Assembly (NCBI GenBank): GCA_947483645.1
Contig: CANKLS010000034.1
Location: 1 to 15,700 of the forward strand
Length of the DNA: 15,700 nt
Reading direction: 5' to 3'
Source of the DNA: Bradymonadales bacterium
GTDB lineage: Bacteria; Myxococcota; Bradymonadia; REDH01
A model generated the notes under the pieces. That model saw only the letters and a program-made list of their open reading frames with translations. It had not been told where the DNA came from and did no database searches. The position numbers and the translations under genes are program-made. Every line of letters starts with the position of its first letter. The first letter of the stretch is position 1. Positions 1 through 6,239 of this stretch are shown piece by piece.

Positions 1-2
1 CA

Positions 3-515
3 GGCGAGGGGACCGCGATCCATCGCCCCGACGGCTTCCCGGACCACCTCCTCCGCTCCCTCCGCGCCTTCGGCGTCCGGGGTGTCACCGGCCGTGATGA
101 TGTGTGGGTCGCAGAGCTTCCCCCCGCGACGCCAGGCGCCGTAGCGGCATTGCTCGCTGCCGTAGGATCGACCGACCTCCTCTCCGCTCAGGTCGACGCC
201 GAGCGCAGCGCCGCCCGCCTCGTGGGGACCGCAGAAAATGTGCACGACCTCGCAGCTTTCGAAGCGCGGCTCCGGGCTGCAGCTGGCGATACCCTCCAGT
301 TCGCCGCCGGCCTCGGATCCGCGGCTGCCGTCGGCCTCGGGGTCGGCGACAGCGCCAACGCACTGCACGCCGCCATCGAGCAGGCGACCGGTCTGCCCGA
401 TGCGCCGCGGTTCTGGTTCTCGTCGCGCGATGCGGTCGTCGCCGTGCTGCCCGCCGCCTCCGGAAAGGAGCTGCAGCGCCGCCTCCACCGCCGCTTCGTG
501 GAACCCGAGGCCTAG
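3..515 (+). CDS. Aspartokinase-like protein, C-terminal ACT region (5'-truncated)
   Basis: The frame is open from the window edge, so only the C-terminal ~170 residues are visible, ending at TAG 513-515. It begins with GEGTAIHRP, resembling the 'GT-I' stretch before the first ACT domain of aspartate kinases. An ACT-like segment follows (FGVRGVTGRDDVWVAELPP), then a second one (LQFAAGLGSAAAVGLGVGD). It closes with SSRDAVVAVLP and ELQRRLHRRF, like the 'LH-x2-F' end of aspartokinases. In that family this region binds lysine/threonine and inhibits the kinase making aspartyl phosphate, the first step to Lys, Met and Thr. The usual effector-binding Asn/Asp motif is not obvious, so feedback may differ. 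An internal GTG (102) could start a shorter frame, but open coding continues upstream, so truncation by the window is preferred. It converges on the GH31 gene with 7 nt between stops. The family call is moderate because the catalytic half is outside the window. Confidence 0.6.
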   Translation, partial: GEGTAIHRPDGFPDHLLRSLRAFGVRGVTGRDDVWVAELPPATPGAVAALLAAVGSTDLLSAQVDAERSAARLVGTAENVHDLAAFEARLRAAAGDTLQFAAGLGSAAAVGLGVGDSANALHAAIEQATGLPDAPRFWFSSRDAVVAVLPAASGKELQRRLHRRFVEPEA

Positions 516-522
516 GCGCAGG

Positions 523-3231
523 TCACGGCAGGCAGGGCGGCTCGACGTTCGGATTGAGGTCCGTCACAACCGTCGGCTCCGCAAGCGACCCCCAGCCGTC
601 GCGACCGAACGCCAGTTCAACCGTCTGTCCCGCAGCGGCCTCCACCGTGGCCGCTCCGCCCGCCGACACGAGGCTGCCGGCGCCTACAACACGGTAGAGC
701 TTTGCGGATTCGTCCACACAGTCCTGAGCCTCACTGTCGGCACAGGCCGGCAGCACGGTTCCGTTCCATGTTGCCCCCGCAGCGACCCAGCCCGGGCGCA
801 GGCCGGTGGCCGATACCGATGCGCCTCGACCAGCCCCCGACGCTGCGCCCGACGCATCGGGGTAGAGCGCAAACCGCACGCTATCGCCGAGCGCAGCGAG
901 CGACGAGACGGTCGCCGCGGCATCGTTGCGCATCGTTGCAGGGGCGCGCGTCAGCAGCGGCAGCGCTGTCCCCGCACGCACGAAGGCACCCGCCTCCGTG
1001 AGCGGAATGGCGACCTCTTGCGCCGCCCAGTCAGCCGCCCAAGCCAGCGGCGCATCGCCGAAGAGCGGCCACCATGCGCCTGGCGGAAGTGCCGTCGTCT
1101 TGGTCGTCGCTCCCTCCGCGAGGACCGGCGTCACGAACAGGTTCTCGCCGATGAACCAGGCGTAGCCGGCCCGGTCCCAGTTGCCCGTCGGATCGGCCAA
1201 AAATGGGTGACGCAGGATCGGCATGCCGGTCGCCTGCGCCTCGTCGAGGAGGCCGCGCCAGACGGGGTAGAGCAGGCTGTGAATCTTCGCGTAACGTCGG
1301 AAGTGGGCGAGCGACTCCTCGTCCCAGTCGAACCCCCAGTTGCCGCACTTGTCCGACCCGTGGTGGGTCCGCATGACAGGCTCAAAGGCACCCACGACAG
1401 TCCAGCGGTGGAAGAGCTCTTTGGTCGTGTTGGGGACTGTCACGGAGGTGTAGCCGGCGATGTCGGTCGCAAACATCGAGACGCCCGATGCCGATACATG
1501 CAGCGAGATCGGCACCACGCTCGGCAGGCCGTCGTCGGTGCCCCAGTCGGTGTTCTGATCGCCCGACCAGAGCACCGGGGCGATGCCCGAGGTGCCGCCT
1601 TTGCGCGACGCCCAACCCGAGCGTGAGAAGTAGAGCCGATCCGGGTCAGCTACACCCCCGTTCGCAGCCGTGATGCCGCGGGTGTTGGAGCGCTGGTAGG
1701 CGAGCGGGTAGCGGTTGTGTTCCAGCCAAAGGCTCTCACCGCTCTCGAGCTGCCCTTCCAGCGGGAGCCACTCCGCGAAGTCGGCCATCCAGCCGTCGAG
1801 CCCCACCTCGTTCACCGCCTTGATGACATAGGACTCGTACCATGAGGCGGCGGCTGGGTTGGTGAGATCGACCAAGCCGGTCTGTCGGAATGCGGGGTCT
1901 GTCGTGGTGTAGGTTGCGCCCGCCTCGTTCTTCACCAGGAAGCCGCCCGTCTCACCCTCCCCGAACATCCGCGTGGGCCCGGGTACGAAGGGGTTCAGGT
2001 AGCCGAGGAAGGCAAATCCCTGCGTATGAAGCCGGTCGATGTCGGTCGGGAGGTCGGGGTAGCGCGCCGGGTCCCACTCCCAAGCGTAGGAGAGCCGGAA
2101 GCCGCTGCCGCTCTGCGACCCGCCGATCCAGTCTTCGCTCCAGACCGCGGAGGAGGGCACATCTGCTTCTCGCAGCAGCGTCGCGACCCGCGTAAGCTCC
2201 GCGGGCCCACCGACCGCGTGGTTCCAGGGGGCAAAGGCCCAGTCGGGGACCTGCGGCGGACGGCCGGTGAGCCCGGTCGCCCAGGCGATGCCCTCCGATG
2301 GGCGCGCCCAGGGATGCAGCGACAGCGCCGGCAGCGACCCTGCCGTGCGGAGCGTCAACCGCTCTGCAGCGCCTCGGTCCAAGTCCAACTCCGATACGGA
2401 ATCCTCGTCTAGGAGCATCGTGTAGCCCCCCGAAGCATGCATCACGCCCATGGGGGCGTAGGCCGCCTCAAGCGCGTTGGCGAGCGGGAAGCCGGAGTCG
2501 CCCTCCAACTTCCCAATCCCCTGCTCCTGCGTCCAGAGCCTGTAAACGCGGCCGCGAAGGTCCATGCCCGTCACCTGCGTCCCGAGGCCAATGAAGCGCT
2601 CGTCGGATGGCGAGCCCCAACTCCACTCGCCTGTTGCCGCGCCCTCGAGCGTACTGCTCATCGCGACCCGGAGAGTGCCATCGGCGTCGAGCGAATAGCG
2701 CAGCGCGACCGATGCTCCAGGGGCGCCTGCCAACGGCCAGCGGAGCGTAAGCGCATCGGCGGTCGCGGCCTCCACGGTCGCGCTGCCCGCCGGCTGCAGC
2801 CAGGTGAGGCGCGATGCCGGCCCGGTCATCGTAACGATCGTGTTGCCGAAGCCGCTCCGGAAGGCTGGCGTGCCCGCAGCGACCCGCGCCCCCGGGTTGG
2901 CGTCGTCACAGGTCGCGACACCCGTCGCTACAACCGTCTCGCCGCGCGCCAGCATCCAGCTGCCATCCCCTGCGAAGGCGACGCTGAGCCCCGCCCGCTC
3001 GATCCGCGCGAGCTGCTCCACAGGCGCCTGCTTGCAGCTCTCTGCCGCGCTCCCCGAGCCATCAGCACTGCCGTCCGGCGCGGTATCTGAACCGCTGCCC
3101 GAACCATCCGTCAGCCCCGTGTCAGAGCCGGTATCGTCGATAGCATCGAGGGTCGCATCGGCGGAGGTTTCGGTAGCATCATCGCCACAGGCGACGAGCA
3201 GCAGGAGGGGCAGTAACAAGCGGCGAGACAT
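523..3231 (-). CDS. GH31 family glycoside hydrolase lipoprotein, sulfoquinovosidase-like clade
   Basis: A 902-residue lipoprotein predicted to hydrolyse alpha-glycosides at the cell surface or in the periplasm. The chosen ATG (3231) gives a compact type II signal, MSRRLLLPLLLLVAC with lipid Cys15, and has AGGA about 10 nt upstream; the frame is open 18 codons further but that extension would bury the signal. Residues 18-66 are an Asp/Ser/Gly linker. The catalytic barrel matches E. coli YihQ (from memory) over a long stretch: LNPFV, GWMADFAEWLP with nucleophile Asp484, WSGDQNTDW with acid/base Asp558, then GYTS and MRTH. GH31 enzymes retain anomeric configuration. Of the five YihQ residues recalled as the sulfoquinovose pocket (Q262, Q288, R301, W304, Y508), the aligned residues here are V340, E366, R379, Y382 and Y594. 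Only Arg and the last Tyr are kept, so another alpha-glycoside is a likelier substrate. C-terminal beta domains run from about 700 to the end. It lies 57 nt downstream of the pseudokinase on the same strand, possibly co-transcribed. Confidence 0.9.
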   Translation of the reverse strand: MSRRLLLPLLLLVACGDDATETSADATLDAIDDTGSDTGLTDGSGSGSDTAPDGSADGSGSAAESCKQAPVEQLARIERAGLSVAFAGDGSWMLARGETVVATGVATCDDANPGARVAAGTPAFRSGFGNTIVTMTGPASRLTWLQPAGSATVEAATADALTLRWPLAGAPGASVALRYSLDADGTLRVAMSSTLEGAATGEWSWGSPSDERFIGLGTQVTGMDLRGRVYRLWTQEQGIGKLEGDSGFPLANALEAAYAPMGVMHASGGYTMLLDEDSVSELDLDRGAAERLTLRTAGSLPALSLHPWARPSEGIAWATGLTGRPPQVPDWAFAPWNHAVGGPAELTRVATLLREADVPSSAVWSEDWIGGSQSGSGFRLSYAWEWDPARYPDLPTDIDRLHTQGFAFLGYLNPFVPGPTRMFGEGETGGFLVKNEAGATYTTTDPAFRQTGLVDLTNPAAASWYESYVIKAVNEVGLDGWMADFAEWLPLEGQLESGESLWLEHNRYPLAYQRSNTRGITAANGGVADPDRLYFSRSGWASRKGGTSGIAPVLWSGDQNTDWGTDDGLPSVVPISLHVSASGVSMFATDIAGYTSVTVPNTTKELFHRWTVVGAFEPVMRTHHGSDKCGNWGFDWDEESLAHFRRYAKIHSLLYPVWRGLLDEAQATGMPILRHPFLADPTGNWDRAGYAWFIGENLFVTPVLAEGATTKTTALPPGAWWPLFGDAPLAWAADWAAQEVAIPLTEAGAFVRAGTALPLLTRAPATMRNDAAATVSSLAALGDSVRFALYPDASGAASGAGRGASVSATGLRPGWVAAGATWNGTVLPACADSEAQDCVDESAKLYRVVGAGSLVSAGGAATVEAAAGQTVELAFGRDGWGSLAEPTVVTDLNPNVEPPCLP

Positions 3232-3269
3232 CGGGCCATCCTGTGTAGGAAGAGACCCGCTTGTCGCTA

Positions 3270-3282
3270 GGCGCGCAGCGCC
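3270..3282 (-). other. Intercistronic hairpin after the pseudokinase stop
   Basis: A perfect inverted repeat GGCGC-GCA-GCGCC with a 3-nt loop lies 6 nt beyond the pseudokinase stop codon, in the 57-nt gap before the GH31 start. In the direction of transcription no T-run follows, so it does not look like a classical intrinsic terminator. It could slow polymerase or protect mRNA ends between two cistrons. In GC-rich DNA a 5-bp stem also arises by chance. Confidence 0.3.
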
Positions 3283-3288
3283 CAAGGT

Positions 3289-4659
3289 TCAACGCTCGTC
3301 GAACTTGAGCTGAACCGCGAGCCGCCGACAGTTACCAAGATCCTGAAACTCTTTCGGGTCGTGCGTTGTCACGGGTCCGGCCTTGCCATCTTTACCCATC
3401 ACGCGGAGCTGAATCGGAGCGGTCAATGAGCGGCGCTCCAGCACCAGCGGCGTCCTGCCGAGCGGCTCTGCCGTGTGGCCCACGACCTCTACCAGATCGA
3501 GTGATGGCGGGTCGGAGGTGACGACGACGCTGTAGGGGCGGAACTGGAGGTAGGCGAAAAGGATGATGAGCATGGCCAGCGAGACGAGGCCGGTCATGCG
3601 CCAGAGCGAGAGTGAACGCAGGTCGTCCGCGGAGGCCTGTGCGACCGCAGTAGAGCGGAGCTGGGGCAGAGCATCGCTGCTGCCGTCGTCAAAGGCGGCC
3701 TGCAGTGCTGAGGCGAAGTCGCTCGTCGTGGCTTGCCGGTCGGCGGGCTGTCGCGACATCGCCTGCAGGATGGTCGTCTCAAACACAGAACCAGCGGGAA
3801 GCCGCTTGAGCGGCGCGGGCATCGCGGCCAGCGTCGCGCGGATCCCTTCGGTCGCGTCGTTCGTCTTCACGAAGTAGGGGTGGTGGCCCGAGAAGGCCTG
3901 ATAGGCAAGGCAGCCCAATGCGTAGACCTCTGCCGCAGGCGCCCGCTCGCAGTTCACCGCGTCGGGGGGGAGTTGCGCGGTCCGGAACCGCCCCGAGGTG
4001 GGAGCACCCTCCTCGTCATCGCTCGTCGCGCTACTCGAGGCCGAGAAGGCAAAGACCTCCGGCGGCAGGTGGGAGATGAACTCGGCCACGGGCGGGCCGC
4101 CCGCGTTCAGCGAGTCTTCGCGGTAGAGCACCTCGCCGTAACCGAGCAGGATCGCACGGCCCTCCTGGGTCACCCAGACACGCTCCGCGGTCGGGCCTCG
4201 GTGCGGCTCGCCTGCAGTGGAGCGGTAGGTATCGAGCGCGGCTGCGAGATCTGCAATCAGCTCCGCAACCTCGTCGGGGTTGAAGCGGTGGCCGCGGGCG
4301 AGCATGCTGCTCATGAGGTCGCCGGGCGGCAGCCGCATCACGAGGAAGTGGCTCATCTCTTCCCAGAGTCCGGTGTCGATGATGTCGGGGACGCCCGGGC
4401 CGACGACGTTCGGTGTCGTCCGCTGGATGGTGCTGGCAATGCGGGTCCGGTCCATCATGCGGAGCGTCGAGGACTTGAGGCCGGCGTAGGAGCGAATCTG
4501 CACGCTCCGGCCGAACGGAAGCCATTGCGCCTCTACAAACTCGTAGATGGGGGTGGCGTGGAGCCGCCTGCCCAGCCGATAGGTGTGATGCAGTTCGACC
4601 TGGGTGCCTTCACGGTTGGCGTCCGGGCCGGGGAGGCGGGATGTGGGCATATCGGCCAT
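3289..4659 (-). CDS. Membrane-anchored Ser/Thr pseudokinase with C-terminal PEGA-like domain
   Basis: A 456-residue protein with a protein-kinase fold that has lost its catalytic residues. The first lobe begins near YRLGRRL (about 27) but has no glycine-rich loop; the VAIK lysine position reads VQIR (Arg56). The catalytic loop reads HRG at 153-155 where HRD is expected, with Arg160 at the metal-binding Asn. DFG is GYG (173-175). Later fold elements survive: PPE (199-201), EVYALGCLAYQAFSG (about 244-258) resembling helix F, and an Arg about 50 residues on. A single membrane segment follows (about 354-373, LVSLAMLIILFAYLQF). After it comes a beta-rich domain, SVVVTSDPPSLDLVEV...GRTPL, typical of PEGA domains, probably periplasmic. 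It likely acts as a scaffold or sensor, not a phosphotransferase. ATG 4659 was chosen because homology starts about 25 codons later; the frame stays open 132 codons further upstream, but that stretch is low-complexity and overlaps the divergent regulator's start. A second ATG at 4650 is also possible. Confidence 0.85.
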   Translation of the reverse strand: MADMPTSRLPGPDANREGTQVELHHTYRLGRRLHATPIYEFVEAQWLPFGRSVQIRSYAGLKSSTLRMMDRTRIASTIQRTTPNVVGPGVPDIIDTGLWEEMSHFLVMRLPPGDLMSSMLARGHRFNPDEVAELIADLAAALDTYRSTAGEPHRGPTAERVWVTQEGRAILLGYGEVLYREDSLNAGGPPVAEFISHLPPEVFAFSASSSATSDDEEGAPTSGRFRTAQLPPDAVNCERAPAAEVYALGCLAYQAFSGHHPYFVKTNDATEGIRATLAAMPAPLKRLPAGSVFETTILQAMSRQPADRQATTSDFASALQAAFDDGSSDALPQLRSTAVAQASADDLRSLSLWRMTGLVSLAMLIILFAYLQFRPYSVVVTSDPPSLDLVEVVGHTAEPLGRTPLVLERRSLTAPIQLRVMGKDGKAGPVTTHDPKEFQDLGNCRRLAVQLKFDER

Positions 4660-5016
4660 GGCCGACCTTGGGTGCTTGGTGGATGCAGCGAGGGACTTGG
4701 CCTGTTGCACAGCGGCCGGCGGGAGGCAAAAAATGTGCGGCGCTGCCGCGCCGGATGGAGGCGGGGTGTCGACCTGAGGGATTGGCTCCGTGGCGCGAGA
4801 GAAGAGAGGGGAGCAGGGGAGTGGCCCACCGGTGGTTGGGAACTGCGATGGCGCGTGATATCGTACCCTTCCGAGTTTCAATATCTTGCGCAGGGTGGAA
4901 GATTCGTTCCATCTGGGTGTGCGAGTTTGTCCATCCCCATACGCCGCCATTTGCGGAGTTGCATCAAGATCGCTTAGAGAAGCGGCTACTGGAACCGATT
5001 CTCCTCCGGGTGGGCA
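4660..5016. promoter_or_regulatory. 357-bp divergent intergenic region between pseudokinase and WYL regulator
   Basis: I assign no gene here. The region must hold promoters for both flanking genes, as they diverge. No strong sigma70-type pair is visible. The best weak + strand candidate is TTGCGG (4951-4956), 17 nt, TTAGAG (4974-4979), which would place transcription about 30 nt before the regulator ATG. There is a purine-rich stretch around 4795-4820 (gcgagagaagagaggggag), and a short palindrome at 4896-4911 listed separately. An open minus-strand frame crosses the region in phase with the pseudokinase but shows no domain-like sequence. Confidence 0.5.
4896..4911. promoter_or_regulatory. Short palindrome, possible operator for the WYL regulator
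   Basis: TGGAA, 6 nt (gattcg), TTCCA is a perfect dyad with 5-bp arms, 105 nt upstream of the WYL-regulator ATG. Many HTH regulators bind such sites in their own divergent promoter. The arms are short, and no second copy was noticed upstream of the other genes, so this is weak. Confidence 0.22.
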
Positions 5017-6114
5017 ATGAAGGATGGAAACAGGCGCGCAAGCGGCACCAAGCAACCAACCAAGCAGGTTGCCAAGGTCTTAGGGGCCGCAGCCAGCAAG
5101 ATCGACAGCAAGGCCGATGGGTTGGTCAGCCATGTGAAGTTTACGCTTTTCCTGCTGCGGAACGGGCGGGCCACGGTCAAGCAGGTGGTCGATGCCGTCG
5201 GCAAGGATGAAAAGACGGCGCGCAACTGGCTCAAGGCGCTGGTTCTCAAGATGCCGGAAGATTTTGAGGAGACGCGGCAGCACAACAACGAGGTCCTTGA
5301 GATCCGCTCCAAATCAGCGCTCGCAGATGGCTCCGACATCACGGCGCTCCGCGTGGCAGCCCTTCGCCTGGCCATCAATGCCTTCCCCCATCTGCGCGAA
5401 ACCGCACTCGCCGACGAACTCCAGAAGGCCTGCGACCATGCCTTCGCTTCGCTCGATCCCGACTCCCCCGAGAAGGCAAAGGCACAGCGTTCCTTCGACA
5501 GCATGTTGGTTTCGAAGACCCGGATTCTGAGCCCGACCATCGCCTCCGACCTGCTCGACGAACTTGTCGATGCGCTGGTCGGCCTGCACGAGATCGAGAT
5601 TGAGTATGAGAAGTTCGATGGCGTGCTTCTCCGCGAGAAACTCCAGCCTTGGACCCTCCTGTTCACCGACGAGGGTGTGCAGCTCTACGGCAACATCATC
5701 GATTCGCCCGATACCGACCGCATCCGCTTGCAGCGCATCTTTCAGACCGCCCGCATCCGCTCGATACGGAAGCTGAACAGACAGTTCCTCTACCCATCGA
5801 TCAACGAGTACGATCCCCGCAAGCTCTGGGAGCATGCCTTTGGCTCGTGGCTCCCTCGCGAAGATGCGCCGGTCGAGACCATCGAGTTGGCCTTCCGACC
5901 CTTCTGGCGCACCTGGTTCAACACCACGCGGCTCCATCCGTCGCAGAGCGAGCCCAGAGATTTGCCCAACGGGGAGGGCTTCACTGTGACCTTCCAACTT
6001 CAGATCACCATCGACTTCGTTCGCTGGGTCCGGGGTTACGGCAAAGCGGTTCGCGTGATGAGCCCGCCCGATCTGCTGTCGCGCCTCGACAACGCGGATC
6101 AGGACTGGCCTTAG
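5017..6114 (+). CDS. WYL-domain helix-turn-helix transcriptional regulator
   Basis: A 365-residue predicted DNA-binding regulator of the PafC/YafY-like type. An N-terminal winged-helix segment (about 36-75: HVKFTLFLLRNGRATVKQVV then KTARNWLKALV) is followed by an all-helical linker. The WYL domain (about 190-255) includes LREKLQPWTLLFTDEGVQLYG, with the signature Trp-Tyr-Leu appearing as Leu-Tyr-Gly (223-225), and RLQRIFQTARI, resembling the conserved 'RI' strand. The C-terminal WCX-like part (about 285-358) ends VRWVRGYGKAVRVMSPPDL, a good match to the family's usual ending. WYL domains are thought to sense nucleic-acid or nucleotide-type ligands; the ligand here is unknown. A GGGTGGG run lies just before ATG 5017, a modest ribosome site. 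It diverges from the pseudokinase and reads toward the phosphoesterase gene, 125 nt apart, so it may control either neighbour. Confidence 0.88.
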   Translation: MKDGNRRASGTKQPTKQVAKVLGAAASKIDSKADGLVSHVKFTLFLLRNGRATVKQVVDAVGKDEKTARNWLKALVLKMPEDFEETRQHNNEVLEIRSKSALADGSDITALRVAALRLAINAFPHLRETALADELQKACDHAFASLDPDSPEKAKAQRSFDSMLVSKTRILSPTIASDLLDELVDALVGLHEIEIEYEKFDGVLLREKLQPWTLLFTDEGVQLYGNIIDSPDTDRIRLQRIFQTARIRSIRKLNRQFLYPSINEYDPRKLWEHAFGSWLPREDAPVETIELAFRPFWRTWFNTTRLHPSQSEPRDLPNGEGFTVTFQLQITIDFVRWVRGYGKAVRVMSPPDLLSRLDNADQDWP

Positions 6115-6122
6115 CCCTACAC

Positions 6123-6133
6123 CGCGAATCGCG
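6123..6133. promoter_or_regulatory. Inverted repeat just upstream of the phosphoesterase promoter
   Basis: CGCGA-A-TCGCG is a perfect 11-bp dyad with one central base, starting 9 nt after the WYL stop and ending 17 nt before the TTGACA box. Its position suits a regulator site. A dyad of the same 5-1-5 geometry but different sequence (CGGGT-G-ACCCG, 10158-10168) lies in the divergent region ahead of the OB-fold operon. Both may be chance in GC-rich DNA. Confidence 0.25.
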
Positions 6134-6150
6134 AGCGAAGCGCCACGGGG

Positions 6151-6179
6151 TTGACACCTGAGCGTCGGAAATGGCAGGT
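6151..6179 (+). promoter_or_regulatory. Candidate sigma70-type promoter for the propeller-phosphoesterase gene
   Basis: An exact consensus -35 box, TTGACA, lies at 6151-6156. Seventeen nt downstream the -10 position reads GCAGGT, a poor match; GGTATC is an alternative a few bases on. Transcription would begin about 50 nt before the ATG at 6240. The -35 is notable in GC-rich DNA, but the -10 is weak. Confidence 0.4.
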
Positions 6180-6239
6180 ATCGGCCAATGGCTGCGCCCA
6201 TCGCACTGCGCATCCCCACACTCCCCAACCGGGTCTGCC

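Noticed and set aside
238..1626. Long open frame on + antisense to the GH31 gene (462 codons)
   Set aside because: Its translation is Arg/Pro/His-rich with no domain-like pattern, and the opposite strand encodes a convincing GH31 barrel with active-site motifs. Such frames are common opposite GC-rich genes.
3289..4659. Pseudokinase as a decaying pseudogene
   Set aside because: The frame is intact through kinase fold, membrane helix and PEGA-like domain, with no stop or frameshift. Loss is restricted to catalytic residues, which suggests a functional pseudoenzyme.
3733..4977. 414-codon + strand frame opposite the pseudokinase
   Set aside because: No signal, domain or ribosome site supports it; the minus-strand kinase-like fold and PEGA-like domain explain the region.
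4660..5055. N-terminal extension of the pseudokinase to an upstream ATG at 5055
   Set aside because: The added 132 residues are low-complexity and Pro/Ser/Ala-rich, show no domain, and would overlap the start of the divergent WYL gene. ATG 4659 has a reasonable AAGG upstream.
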